From Rhizobium sp. Q54 (GTDB lineage Bacteria > Pseudomonadota > Alphaproteobacteria > SHVZ01), in assembly GCA_945871425.1 (NCBI GenBank), contig CAMBVS010000007.1, positions 1 through 64,000 of the forward strand: a stretch of DNA of 64,000 nt, in the 5' to 3' direction. Position 1 is the stretch's first letter. Every line of letters begins with the position of its first letter. The position numbers and the translations under genes are program-made. A model generated the notes under the pieces. That model worked only from the letters and a program-made list of their open reading frames with translations. It did no database searches and was not told where the DNA came from. Of this stretch, positions 37,594 through 46,452 are shown in pieces.

Positions 37594-38363
37594 CGGCGGA
37601 CGAGCCAGCGCGCGGTGCCGACCAGGCAGACCCAGGCGTAGTCGAGCCTGGATAGGCGGACGCGTCGGGCCAGCGGATCCCGCCGTCGCAGCTTCGCCGC
37701 CAGCCGCCCGGCGACGGCGACGGTGACCTCGGCCTGCAACCGCAGGCGGCGGTCGACGATCCGCCGGCCGAGCGGGCGGGCCTGGATCAGCAGCTCGGCG
37801 ACGCGCTCCAGCGTGCGGTCGAAGACACGTCGGAGCGCTGGCGAGGCACGGCTGCCAAGCAACTCGTCGACCATCGCACCCTCCGCCTCGATCCAGGCGA
37901 GCGGCAGGTAGACGCGATCGAGCTGGCGGAAATCGTCGCCGCAGTCCTGCAGGTGGTTCAGCACCTGGAGCGCAGCGCAAAGCGCATCGGAGGACACCTG
38001 TGCCTCGCGACTTTCGCCATGCAGGTCGAGAAGGAAACGGCCGACCGGCACGGCCGAGAAGCGGCAGTAGAGCAGCAGCTCGCTCCAGTCGCGGTAGCGG
38101 CTCTTGGTCGCGTCCTGGCGGAAGGCCTGGAACAGCTGCGTCAGGTGCGGGCTGGCGATCCGCTCGGCCGCCATCGCGTCCAGGCGCCGGATCTTCTCTT
38201 CAGGTGCCAAGGCCGGGTCGTCGGCGATGTCGTCGGCCGCACGCGCTTGGCGGTAGAAGGCGAGGACGGCGGCGCGGCGCCCGGGCGCGAGGAGGCGGAG
38301 CGCGACCGGGAAGTTCTCGGTCGCCTCGGATTTTCCCGATCCGGCCCCGGCAAGGTCCTCCAT
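37590..38363 (-). CDS. hpnC: Hydroxysqualene synthase HpnC
   Basis: Converts presqualene diphosphate to hydroxysqualene. A 257-residue protein beginning MEDLAGAGSGKSEATENFPV, with motifs ENFPVALRLLAPGRRAAVLA, ARAADDIADDPAL and VLNHLQDCGDDFRQLDRVYL. With hpnD and hpnE it makes the three-step bacterial squalene route. The cyclase gene (shc/hpnF) is not in the window. The MFS gene ends 4 bases upstream of its start and may be cotranscribed. Confidence 0.94.
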   Translation of the reverse strand: MEDLAGAGSGKSEATENFPVALRLLAPGRRAAVLAFYRQARAADDIADDPALAPEEKIRRLDAMAAERIASPHLTQLFQAFRQDATKSRYRDWSELLLYCRFSAVPVGRFLLDLHGESREAQVSSDALCAALQVLNHLQDCGDDFRQLDRVYLPLAWIEAEGAMVDELLGSRASPALRRVFDRTLERVAELLIQARPLGRRIVDRRLRLQAEVTVAVAGRLAAKLRRRDPLARRVRLSRLDYAWVCLVGTARWLVRR

Positions 38364-38367
38364 CCGC

Positions 38368-39597
38368 CTATCGTCGCTCGCGGAAGCCGAGATACCAGAG
38401 ATAAGTGGCGACCTGAATGGCGAGCGCGCCGGCGAAGGCGGCGCGGTAGCCATCCGGGTGATAGCCGCCCCCGGGACCGGGCGGCCAGAAGTCGATGACC
38501 CAGCCGACTGCATACTGGCAGGCGAAGGCGAGCACGAAGGCGACGAGATTGGCGGCGGTCGAGGCGCGGCCGGCGAGGGCGATACCGAAATGCTCGGCGA
38601 ACTTCGCGTGCACGATGATCGCCACCTGGCCGGTCAAGCCATAGAGGACGACGACGATCAGGAGCGCGTCGGTCGTCCATCCGAAGACCATCAGCGCCTG
38701 GACGGCTAGGAATGGCACGACGGCGAAGGTGAGGACCGTGAGCGTGTCGACGCCGCGCCGGCCGAGCCAGCTGGCCAGCGTGCCGATGCTGGCGACGCCG
38801 ACGCCGAAGCCGAGAGAGCAGGCCATCAGGTAGTTCGCCGCATCGGCCCGCGAGAGCCCGCCGACGTCGACCAGCCAGGGGCCGAGCCACAGCGACTGGA
38901 CCGCGAGCGCCGCGGCATTGGTGGCGGAGACGATCGGCGTCACCTTCCAGAACAGGCGATCCTTGACCACCCCGGCGAGGCCGCGGAGCTGCTCGGGGAA
39001 GGTCTCGATCCTGCCGCCGCCGCCGCGTTCCGGCACTACCAGGTGGATGACGGCTGAGACCGCGAACATGACCAGGCCGAGAAGCACGAAGGCCGGCCGC
39101 CAGCCGATCGCCTCCACCAGCAGCTGGGTCGGTGTCGCCGCCAGGATCGCACCGACGCCGCCGACCGCCATGTAGCAGCCATTGCCCATCGGCACCTTGT
39201 CGCGCGGAAGCCAGAGGGCGACCGTCTTGAATCCCGCCATCAGCCCGCCCGCAAGGCCGAGGCCGATCAGGGCGCGGGCGAGCGTGAGCGTCAGCTCGTT
39301 CTGGGCGACGGCGAAGCCGAGGCAGCCGACGGCGGTGAAGAGGAAGAGGCCGGCCTGGGTGCGCCGGGGACCGTAGCGGTCGAGCATCAGCCCGACCGGA
39401 AGCTGCATCGCCGCATAGGTGAAGAAATAGGCCGAGGTGAGGAGGCCGAGGCCGCCGGCGGTGAGGCCGAGGTCGCGCACCAGATCCGGCGCGACGACGG
39501 CGTTCACCGAGCGCAGCAGCCAGGTCATCACGTAGCCGGCGGCGAACGGCACCAGCACCTGCAGCACGATGCGGGGCGTCGTTAGAGCAATGCTCAT
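38368..39597 (-). CDS. MFS transporter
   Basis: A 409-residue, 12-helix major facilitator. Motif A reads LPVGLMLDRYGPRRTQAGL; a second conserved segment is GLAGGLMAGFKTVALWLPR. This resembles the NNP/OFA-like MFS branch, but no substrate can be named. It is upstream of hpnC in the same direction with a 4-base gap. That contiguity hints at a shared transcript, but MFS genes are not regular members of hopanoid operons. Confidence 0.85.
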   Translation of the reverse strand: MSIALTTPRIVLQVLVPFAAGYVMTWLLRSVNAVVAPDLVRDLGLTAGGLGLLTSAYFFTYAAMQLPVGLMLDRYGPRRTQAGLFLFTAVGCLGFAVAQNELTLTLARALIGLGLAGGLMAGFKTVALWLPRDKVPMGNGCYMAVGGVGAILAATPTQLLVEAIGWRPAFVLLGLVMFAVSAVIHLVVPERGGGGRIETFPEQLRGLAGVVKDRLFWKVTPIVSATNAAALAVQSLWLGPWLVDVGGLSRADAANYLMACSLGFGVGVASIGTLASWLGRRGVDTLTVLTFAVVPFLAVQALMVFGWTTDALLIVVVLYGLTGQVAIIVHAKFAEHFGIALAGRASTAANLVAFVLAFACQYAVGWVIDFWPPGPGGGYHPDGYRAAFAGALAIQVATYLWYLGFRERR

Positions 39598-39621
39598 GAG
39601 GGTCGGAACTCTCGCCCGCCT

Positions 39622-39745
39622 TCTCTTCCTTCCCTCCCCTTGATGGGGGAGGGGCGGGGTGGGGGTGAGGCAGCGACGAGGCGGTCATCACCCAGATCCC
39701 CCCGCCCTGACCCTCCCCGACAGAAGAGGGAGGGGATACGAGGAG
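39622..39745. repeat. GC-rich palindromic intergenic repeat (REP-like)
   Basis: The 187-base gap upstream of the MFS gene contains CTTCCCTCCCC-TTGATGGGGGAGGGG and GGGGTGGGGGTGAGG, then the complementary CCCCCCGCCCTGACCCTCCCC and GAAGAGGGAGGGGAT. The halves pair with each other to form a long imperfect hairpin. Similar 'CCCTCCCC' palindromes are dispersed many times in alphaproteobacterial genomes. No convincing gene is present; the small ORF there is low complexity. Confidence 0.7.
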
Positions 39746-39784
39746 CGGGGGGAAGGGACGCGAGGGCGAGGCGAGCCATCGCCT

Positions 39785-40768
39785 TCATCCGAGCTCGATC
39801 CGGTCGGCCAGGGCCTCGCCGTTCCGGAAGCGCTCGATGTTGGCGAAGATGTCGATCATCTTCAGCTTCATCGCCTCGACCGTGCCGGGCGCGTTATGCG
39901 GGGTCAGTACGACGTTGCGGAACTTGCCGAGCGGCGTCGGCTCCGGCGGCGGCTCGACCTCGAAGACGTCGAGGCCGGCGCCGGCGAGATGGCCGCTGGC
40001 CAATGCATCGACCAAGGCTTTCTCCGAGACCACCGGGCCGCGGGCGCAGTTGATCAGGATGGCGCCCCGCTTCAGGCGCTTCACCGACTCGGCGTTGATC
40101 AGGTGCTTCGTCTCCTTGGTCAGAGGCACGTGAAGCGTGACGTAGTCGCTGCGGGCCAAGAGCTCGTCCAGCGGCACGCGCGTCACCTTGAGCTCGCGCT
40201 CGAGCTCGGCCGGCATCTCCAGGATGTCGTGGTAGAGCACGGTGGTGCGGAACACTGTCAGCAGCCGCGCCAGCTCCTTGCCGATGCGCCCGAGACCGAC
40301 GATGCCGACGGTGGCGCCGCCGAGCTGGCGGGATTCGGCGCGGAGGTCGTTGGAATGCCAGCGCCCCTGGCGCAGCTCGGCGTCGATGAAGGAGAGCCGC
40401 TTGCCGACCGCGAGCATCAGCATCAGCGCATGCTCGGCGACGCCGACCGATGTGCCACCGGGAGCGATAGCGAGCGCGATCTGGCGCTCGCGAAGCGCAT
40501 TGGTGTCGACGGTGTCGTGGTAGCCGACGCCCTGGTGCTGGACGAAGCGGAGCCTGGGCGCCGCATCGATGTATTGCCGCTCCAGCCGGTAGCCGCCGAC
40601 GATCACCGCCTCGCAGTCGACGATCTTGGCCAGCCGTTCCTTGGGATCGCCCGACTCCAGCGTCACAAGCTCGACGGTGGGCGGCGCCATGCCGCGCACC
40701 AGGTCGTAGAGGTCTTCGCCGCCGTGGTTGAAGTAGAGGACCTTCGTCGGCGCCGGCTCAGTCGACAT
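39785..40768 (-). CDS. D-2-hydroxyacid dehydrogenase
   Basis: A 327-residue NAD(P)-dependent oxidoreductase of the 2-hydroxyacid dehydrogenase family. The Rossmann motif is VGIVGLGRIGKELARLL. Catalytic residues are visible: Arg in INCARGPVVSEKAL, Glu in DVFEVEPP and His in VLTPHNAPGT. It overlaps the RraA-like gene by 11 bases, and a second dehydrogenase of the same family lies beyond, suggesting a small pathway for a branched or aromatic hydroxyacid. The substrate is unknown. Confidence 0.9.
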   Translation of the reverse strand: MSTEPAPTKVLYFNHGGEDLYDLVRGMAPPTVELVTLESGDPKERLAKIVDCEAVIVGGYRLERQYIDAAPRLRFVQHQGVGYHDTVDTNALRERQIALAIAPGGTSVGVAEHALMLMLAVGKRLSFIDAELRQGRWHSNDLRAESRQLGGATVGIVGLGRIGKELARLLTVFRTTVLYHDILEMPAELERELKVTRVPLDELLARSDYVTLHVPLTKETKHLINAESVKRLKRGAILINCARGPVVSEKALVDALASGHLAGAGLDVFEVEPPPEPTPLGKFRNVVLTPHNAPGTVEAMKLKMIDIFANIERFRNGEALADRIELG

Positions 40769-41453
40769 AGTGGACTCCGCCGCGGGCCTTGGTCTGCTCT
40801 TCGTTCCAGAACGAGCGTGTCCTGGCCGCCGCGGTTGCCATCACCGCCTCCATCTCCGCTTCCTTCTTTTTTACCGCCTCCAGGCGGTCGGCGACCGCCT
40901 CGGCCTGCAGGCGCGGCACGACGACGACGCCGTCGCGGTCGCCGACGACGATGTCGCCGGGCTCGACCGAGACGCCGCCGCAGGAGATCGGCAGGTTGAT
41001 GGTGCCCGGGCCGTTCTTGAAGGCCGAGTTCGGGTTGTAGCCGAGGGCGAAGACCGGAAGCCCGACCTTGAGCAGGCCGGTCACGTCGCGGACGAGTCCG
41101 TCGGTGACCAGCGCGACCACGCCGCGGGCCTTGGCGCTCGAGGCCCACAGGTCGCCGATCATGCCGGCGGCTTCGGAGAACTGCGCGCCGACGACGAGGA
41201 CGTCGCCGGGCTGCACGTAGTCGAGGGCGGCCATCACCGCGAGATTGTCCATCGGCGGGCAGAGCGCGGTGACGGCGCTGCCGTGGAAGATCGACGACGG
41301 GTCGATCGGCTTGACCCGCCAGCTCATCGCCCCGCCGCCATTGAGGGCATCGGTGACGAATCCGGTTGGGATGCCGGCGAAGCGGGCGAGAAGGCTGGCG
41401 GACGGGCGCTCGATGCGCCGCCGCACGGTGAGTGCGACCGGATCGCCGATCAT
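40758..41453 (-). CDS. RraA family / HMG-aldolase-like protein
   Basis: A 231-residue protein of the RraA/dimethylmenaquinone-methyltransferase-like fold. It has the active-site segments GDLWASSAKARGVVALVTDG and VRDVTGLLKVGLPVFA, and the C-terminal GDIVVGDRDGVVVVPR. Members include 4-hydroxy-4-methyl-2-oxoglutarate / carboxy-hydroxy-oxoadipate aldolases as well as RNase E regulators. Placement between two hydroxyacid dehydrogenases favours the aldolase-type role in catabolism (inference). Confidence 0.85.
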   Translation of the reverse strand: MIGDPVALTVRRRIERPSASLLARFAGIPTGFVTDALNGGGAMSWRVKPIDPSSIFHGSAVTALCPPMDNLAVMAALDYVQPGDVLVVGAQFSEAAGMIGDLWASSAKARGVVALVTDGLVRDVTGLLKVGLPVFALGYNPNSAFKNGPGTINLPISCGGVSVEPGDIVVGDRDGVVVVPRLQAEAVADRLEAVKKKEAEMEAVMATAAARTRSFWNEEQTKARGGVHYVD

Positions 41454-41504
41454 GAGGAGCTCCTTGGGATTCGCGACTTCAGGGACGGGCGGGAGGACGC
41501 GGCA

Positions 41505-42506
41505 TTATGGCACCGGCGGACGGCGGCGGGCGAGCCGTGTCGCCGCGTCCGGATTGACCGCGTATTTCGGCATCCGGCCGCCGAGGACCGCTGCCGCCTG
41601 CTCGACCGTGTCGGCGGCCTGCGAGGTGACCGCTTCCGGCACCATGCCGCCGACATGCGGCGTCGCCAGCACCTTCGGGTGGCGGCCGAGGATCAGCGGC
41701 GGGGTGTCGTCCGGCGGCGCGCGGCCGACGTCGAGGGCGGCGCCGGCGATCCAGTTCTCGTCCAGCGCGCGCTTCAAGTCGTCCTCGTCGACGAGGCCGC
41801 CGCGCGAATGGTTGAGGAAGAAGGCGGTCGGCTTCATCTGCCGGAAGACCTTGGCGTTCATCAGCTTCTCGGTCTTCGGCGAGTGGATGACGAGGCAGAT
41901 GACGAAGTCGGAGGCGCCCGCCAGCCGGTCGAGCTCGACCCGCTCATAGGCGTCGGGAACGTTGGCCTGCGGATCGGCGACCAGCACGCGCATGCCCATG
42001 AAAGCCAGGATCTCGGCCATGCGCCGGCCGAGATTGCCGAATCCGACGATCCCCGCGGTGCGGCCGGCGAGCTGGAGGCCGGGCCGCTGCGGCGGCACGT
42101 TGCCGGCGCGGTATTCGGCGACGTGGCGGCTCATGCCGCGTCCGAGGTCGATCATCTGGCCGAGGATCAGCTCGGTCACCGCCGCGATGAAGCCAGGGCC
42201 GGCGCGGGTGATCAGCACGCCTGCGGCCGAGGCGGCGGCGATGTCGATATTGCGGATGTCCATCGCCGCCCGGTGGACCGCGACCAGGCGGGGAAGGGCG
42301 GCGAACAGCCGGGCTTCGCCGGGGACGGCGCGGTCGAGGACGATGACCTCGGCATCGGCGGCGAGTCGGATCAGCCCGTCGACGGTGAGCGGCGAGTCGC
42401 CTTCGTTCAGCACCAGCTCACCCAGCGCCTTCAGGCCGGCGACGGCGCTGTCACCGTATTTATCCTTGAGATCGGGCCGGGGATGAGTGAGGACGATACG
42501 AGTCAT
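41505..42506 (-). CDS. D-2-hydroxyacid dehydrogenase, second copy
   Basis: A 333-residue paralogue of the 39785-40768 gene but clearly diverged. The nucleotide-binding motif is AGIVGFGNLGRRMAEIL; the Arg motif is FFLNHSRGGLVDEDDL. The Glu position reads DVGRAPPDDTPPL, so the usual E of D-x-F-x-x-E-P is not evident. The His is kept in LATPHVGGMVPEAV. The start is at MTRIVLTHPRPDL (42506); an ATG 12 bases upstream is also possible. It probably heads the three-gene group. Confidence 0.87.
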   Translation of the reverse strand: MTRIVLTHPRPDLKDKYGDSAVAGLKALGELVLNEGDSPLTVDGLIRLAADAEVIVLDRAVPGEARLFAALPRLVAVHRAAMDIRNIDIAAASAAGVLITRAGPGFIAAVTELILGQMIDLGRGMSRHVAEYRAGNVPPQRPGLQLAGRTAGIVGFGNLGRRMAEILAFMGMRVLVADPQANVPDAYERVELDRLAGASDFVICLVIHSPKTEKLMNAKVFRQMKPTAFFLNHSRGGLVDEDDLKRALDENWIAGAALDVGRAPPDDTPPLILGRHPKVLATPHVGGMVPEAVTSQAADTVEQAAAVLGGRMPKYAVNPDAATRLARRRPPVP

Positions 42507-42584
42507 GGCAGGTTCCACTGATGTTCTTGTGCAGGCCCTGCCATGGTGCCATACAGGCCCTTCGCCATCGCAACCGGAACGTCG

Positions 42585-43556
42585 ATGCGTGCAATCCTTT
42601 TTCGGCTTCTCGTCTCTCTAGCGATCCTCGCGCCCGGCCTCGGCCATGCAGCGGAGACGGATTTCCCGACCTGGCTCCAGCAGTTCCGCACCGAGGCGCT
42701 CGGGCGGGGCATCAAGCCGGACACCCTCAACCGCTCGCTTGCCGGCGTCGTCCTGATTCCGCGGGTGATCGAGCTCGACAGGCGTCAGCCAGAGTCGACG
42801 CTCACCTTCGCCCAGTACATCGAGCGGGTGATCAACGACCGCCGGATCGAGACCGCGCGTCAGATGGTGGTGACCCACAAGGATCTGCTCGACCAGGTCT
42901 CCGCCAAGTTCGGCGTGCAGCCGCGCTTCATCGTGGCGCTGTGGGGGATCGAGACCGATTTCGGCCGCATCACCGGCGATTTCCCGATCTTCTCGGCCCT
43001 GGCGACGCTTGCCTATGACGGCCGCCGGTCGGCGTTCTTTCGCGGCGAGCTCTTGAACGCACTTCGCATGGTCGACCGCGGCCTCGCCGATCCCCAGCGT
43101 ATGCGGGGATCCTGGGCGGGTGCCATGGGCCAGAGCCAGTTCATGCCGTCGAGCTTCTTGGCATACGCCGTCGATCATGACGGCGACGGCAAGCCCGACC
43201 TCTGGGGCTCGCTCCCCGACGTCTTCGCCTCGATCGCCAACTATCTCGCGAAGAGCGGCTGGAAGGGCGACCAGACCTGGGGCCGGCAGGTCCGCCTGCC
43301 GCCCGGAATCGACCCTGCCCAGCTCGACCTCAAGGTCGAGAAGCCGGTGGCGGACTGGGCGGCGATGGGCATCCGCCGGGCCGACGGCAGCGAGCTCGCC
43401 GGCCGCGAGATGATCGGCTCGATCGTCCTGCCGGGCGGCGCCCAGGGCCCGAGCTACCTCGTCTACACCAACTACAAAACGATCATGCGCTGGAACCGGT
43501 CGCTCTACTTCGCGACGGCCGTCGGACAACTTGCGGATAAGGTCGCCGGCAGCTAG
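42585..43556 (+). CDS. Lytic murein transglycosylase, MltB family
   Basis: A periplasmic glycan-cleaving enzyme of 323 residues with signal peptide MRAILFRLLVSLAILAPGLG. Domain motifs are TFAQYIERVINDRRIETAR, the catalytic Glu in VALWGIETDFGRITGDFP, and GSWAGAMGQSQFMPSSFLAY with AVDHDGDGKPDLW. It belongs to the SLT_2 family, with the lipobox of E. coli MltB absent. It is divergent from the dehydrogenase group and upstream of other cell-wall genes. Confidence 0.92.
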   Translation: MRAILFRLLVSLAILAPGLGHAAETDFPTWLQQFRTEALGRGIKPDTLNRSLAGVVLIPRVIELDRRQPESTLTFAQYIERVINDRRIETARQMVVTHKDLLDQVSAKFGVQPRFIVALWGIETDFGRITGDFPIFSALATLAYDGRRSAFFRGELLNALRMVDRGLADPQRMRGSWAGAMGQSQFMPSSFLAYAVDHDGDGKPDLWGSLPDVFASIANYLAKSGWKGDQTWGRQVRLPPGIDPAQLDLKVEKPVADWAAMGIRRADGSELAGREMIGSIVLPGGAQGPSYLVYTNYKTIMRWNRSLYFATAVGQLADKVAGS

Positions 43557-43595
43557 GTTACAAAATATTGGTGAACTAACCGGACGACCCACAAG

Positions 43596-44633
43596 ATGAT
43601 GCGGAAGGCCTGTTCCCTGCCGGTGCTGGGAACGATGGCGGCGATGCTGCTGCTGCAAGGGTGCAACGGCCTGCAGCTGGCATCTCATGCCGCCAAGACC
43701 GTCGGCGAGCGATCCGGCGCGACCACCAAGCCCAAGGGCTACTACAAAATCGGCGAGCCGTATCAGATCAATGGGGTCTGGTATTATCCTAAAGTAGATT
43801 ATGAATACGACGAGACAGGCATCGCCTCCTGGTACGGCGAGCAGTTCCACGCCAAGCTGACGGCCAACGGCGAGATCTTCGACATGAACGACGTGTCGGC
43901 GGCGCACCGGACATTGCCGCTGCCGAGCCTCGTCCGCGTGACCAATCTCGACAATGGCCGGTCGATGATCGTCCGGGTCAATGATCGCGGGCCGTTCGCG
44001 GCCGGGCGCATCATCGATCTGTCGCGCCGGACGGCGCAGCTGATGGGGATGGACCGGGCCGGCACGGCCAAGGTCCGGGTCCAGATTCTCGCCGACGAGA
44101 GCCGGAGCATCGCCGAGGCGCTGACCAAGGGCCGCCCGGAGCCGACCATGGTCGCCTCCGCTGCCGGCACGGCGACCGACGCCGTCCAGGTGCGTCCGGA
44201 CGCGCCGAACGCCTCGCCCAGAGCCTCGGTCGCGGTCCAGGCGCTGCCGCTCCCCGGCAGCGCGCCGGCGCCGGTCCAGGCGCCGCCGCCGCCGGTCGCC
44301 GCAGCAGGGGTCGCGAGCGAGGCGGCCAAGGCGGCGGCCGAGCGCCAGGTCGCCGCGCTGCAGCCGGCCCTGCCGGTGGTGACGACGGTGCCGGTGGTGC
44401 CGACCGAGATCTACATCCAGGCCGGCGCCTTCCAGAACGTCAACAACGCGGTCAGGTTGTCTGCCCAGCTCACCGAATTCGGGCGGGCGACGGTTGCACC
44501 GAAGCAGATCGGGAACCAGCTTCTCTATCGGGTCCGCTTCGGGCCGTTCACGTCTGTGGAAGACGCCGATCGCATGCTTGCCCGCATGATCGCCGCAGGC
44601 TATCCCGACACACGGGTGGTCGTCGATCAATGA
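43596..44633 (+). CDS. rlpA: Septal ring lytic transglycosylase RlpA (lipoprotein with SPOR domain)
   Basis: A 345-residue lipoprotein; lipobox LLLQGC near residue 23. The double-psi beta-barrel runs from GIASWYGEQFHAKLTANGE through VRVNDRGPFAAGRIIDLSRR and carries the catalytic acid region. After an Ala/Pro-rich linker comes a C-terminal SPOR domain (YIQAGAFQNVNNAVRLSAQL ... YRVRFGPF). RlpA cuts denuded glycans at the division site. The stop overlaps the dacA start (ATGA). An AT-rich leader precedes the ATG. Confidence 0.95.
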   Translation: MMRKACSLPVLGTMAAMLLLQGCNGLQLASHAAKTVGERSGATTKPKGYYKIGEPYQINGVWYYPKVDYEYDETGIASWYGEQFHAKLTANGEIFDMNDVSAAHRTLPLPSLVRVTNLDNGRSMIVRVNDRGPFAAGRIIDLSRRTAQLMGMDRAGTAKVRVQILADESRSIAEALTKGRPEPTMVASAAGTATDAVQVRPDAPNASPRASVAVQALPLPGSAPAPVQAPPPPVAAAGVASEAAKAAAERQVAALQPALPVVTTVPVVPTEIYIQAGAFQNVNNAVRLSAQLTEFGRATVAPKQIGNQLLYRVRFGPFTSVEDADRMLARMIAAGYPDTRVVVDQ

Positions 44634-45799
44634 TGGCCGGAGGTATCGCCATGATCCGTCGCCTCGCTCTCGCCGCGGTCTTCGTCGCCTCGGCGCTGCC
44701 TGCCCTGGCCCAGACCATGGAGACCCAGGCCCGGCAGGCCTACATCGTCGACATGAAGACCGGCGCCGTGCTTCTGGAGAAGAACGCCGACGAGGTCATG
44801 CCGCCGTCGTCGATGAGCAAGATGATGACCGTCCACATGCTGTTCGAGAAGCTGCAGAAGGGCGAGATCAAGCTCACCGACGAGTTCCCGGTGAGCGAGA
44901 AGGCCTGGCGGATCCAGGGCTCGAAGATGTTCGTGCCGCTCGGCGGCCGGGTGAAGGTCGAGGACCTGATCCGCGGCATCGTCATCCAGTCGGGCAACGA
45001 CGCCTGCATCGTCGTCGCCGAGGGGCTGGCCGGCAGCGAAGAGGCCTTCGCCGAGCAGATGACCAAGCGGGCGCGCGAGCTCGGCCTCACCAAGACGGTG
45101 TTCAAGAACGCCAGCGGCTGGCCGCATCCCGAGCACGTCACCACGGCGCGCGAGCTGGCGATCATCGCCAAGCACACGATCGAAAGCTTCCCCGAGCACT
45201 ACAAGTACTATTCGGAGATCAACTACACCTTCAACGGCATCAAGCAGGGCAACCGCAACCCGCTGCTCTACAAGCAGACGGGCGCCGACGGCCTCAAGAC
45301 CGGCCACACCGAGGCCGGCGGCTACGGGCTCACCGCTTCGGTCAAGCGCGGTGATCGCCGCATCATCATGGTGGTCAACGGCATCATGGTGCCGAACAGC
45401 CCCGCCGGCCTGAAGGCCCGTGCGCAGGAGACCGAGAATCTGATCGAATGGGCGTTCCGGGAGTTCGAGAACTACAACCTGTTCAAGTCGGGTGAGGCCG
45501 TGCAGTCGGCCGGCGTCTGGCTCGGCGACGCCAAGACCGTGCCGCTGGTCGCCGGCGACGACATGGTGGTGACGCTTCCCCGGAAGGCGCGTCAGGGCAT
45601 GAAGGTGACCGCGGTCTACCAGGAGCCGATCGCGGCCCCGATCCAGAAGGGCCAGCAGGTCGGCAAGCTGGTGATCGCCGCGCCGGGCGTGCCGAACCGC
45701 GAGCTGCCGCTGATCGCCGGCGAGTCCGTGCGCCAGCTCGGTCCCGCCGGGCGCATCACCGCCGCTGTCTCCTATCTGATCTTCGGCGCGCAGAAGTGA
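44630..45799 (+). CDS. dacA: D-alanyl-D-alanine carboxypeptidase (PBP5/6 type)
   Basis: A low-molecular-weight penicillin-binding protein of 389 residues that trims the terminal D-Ala from pentapeptides. The three catalytic boxes are intact: SMSK in PPSSMSKMMT, SGN in VIQSGNDACI and KTG in DGLKTGHTEAGG. A signal peptide is best read from the ATG at 44651 (MIRRLALAAVFVASALPALA), since the first ATG adds seven residues. The C-terminal beta domain and amphipathic anchor end VSYLIFGAQK. It overlaps rlpA and tmk. Confidence 0.95.
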   Translation: MMAGGIAMIRRLALAAVFVASALPALAQTMETQARQAYIVDMKTGAVLLEKNADEVMPPSSMSKMMTVHMLFEKLQKGEIKLTDEFPVSEKAWRIQGSKMFVPLGGRVKVEDLIRGIVIQSGNDACIVVAEGLAGSEEAFAEQMTKRARELGLTKTVFKNASGWPHPEHVTTARELAIIAKHTIESFPEHYKYYSEINYTFNGIKQGNRNPLLYKQTGADGLKTGHTEAGGYGLTASVKRGDRRIIMVVNGIMVPNSPAGLKARAQETENLIEWAFREFENYNLFKSGEAVQSAGVWLGDAKTVPLVAGDDMVVTLPRKARQGMKVTAVYQEPIAAPIQKGQQVGKLVIAAPGVPNRELPLIAGESVRQLGPAGRITAAVSYLIFGAQK

Positions 45800-46452
45800 C
45801 GTCTGCCGCTCGCTTCGTCACCTTCGAAGGCGGCGAAGGGGCGGGCAAGTCCACCCAGATCAAGCGTCTCGGCGACCGGCTGACGGCTGTCGGCGAGAGA
45901 GTTCTTCTGACGCGCGAACCTGGCGGATCGCCGGGCGCGGAAGCTATCCGTACCCTGGTCGTTTCAGGCGATCCGACGCGTTGGGATGCCATGACAGAGG
46001 CGCTTCTCGTGATGTCGGCACGCCGAGACCATGTTCGGCGAACGATTGATCCGGCATTGAGCGATGGGCAATGGGTGCTTTGCGATCGGTTTCACGACTC
46101 CACGGTTGCCTATCAGGGCTACGGCGGGGGGATACCCTTGTCCGATCTGGCGACGCTCTACCGAATTGCGATCGGTAGCCTTCAACCGGCCCTCACATTG
46201 ATTCTGGATCTGCCTGTGGCCAAGGGCTTGGAGAGGGCGAGAGCCCGAAGCGAGTTGCGTCCAGGGGGGGGGCGTGAGGATCGCTTCGAGAGAATGGGGA
46301 CGAAGTTCCACGAGCAGCTGCGCTCGGCGTTTCTCAAGATCGCCGAGGCTGAACCCGCCCGATGTGTGGTCATCGACGCCGGCCCCGACGCCGACACCGT
46401 CCACGCCGCGATCGTCGCCGCCGTCTCCGAGCGGCTGGGCGTCCGTCTGTGA
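45796..46452 (+). CDS. tmk: Thymidylate kinase
   Basis: Phosphorylates dTMP to dTDP. A 218-residue P-loop kinase beginning at a GTG overlapping the dacA stop. Motifs are FVTFEGGEGAGKSTQ (Walker A), LLTREPGGSPGAEAIR and CDRFHDSTVAYQGYGGG. From about 45895 to 46370 the codon use departs from the neighbours: AGA, CGA, TTG, ATA, ACA, GCA and CAA codons are frequent. A run of nine G residues occurs at 46264-46272. The frame is open throughout and the motifs are intact. Confidence 0.95.
   Translation: MTSAARFVTFEGGEGAGKSTQIKRLGDRLTAVGERVLLTREPGGSPGAEAIRTLVVSGDPTRWDAMTEALLVMSARRDHVRRTIDPALSDGQWVLCDRFHDSTVAYQGYGGGIPLSDLATLYRIAIGSLQPALTLILDLPVAKGLERARARSELRPGGGREDRFERMGTKFHEQLRSAFLKIAEAEPARCVVIDAGPDADTVHAAIVAAVSERLGVRL

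Noticed and set aside
39594-39788. Small ORF in the gap before the MFS gene
   Set aside because: Its translation is low complexity and lies wholly in the palindromic repeat.
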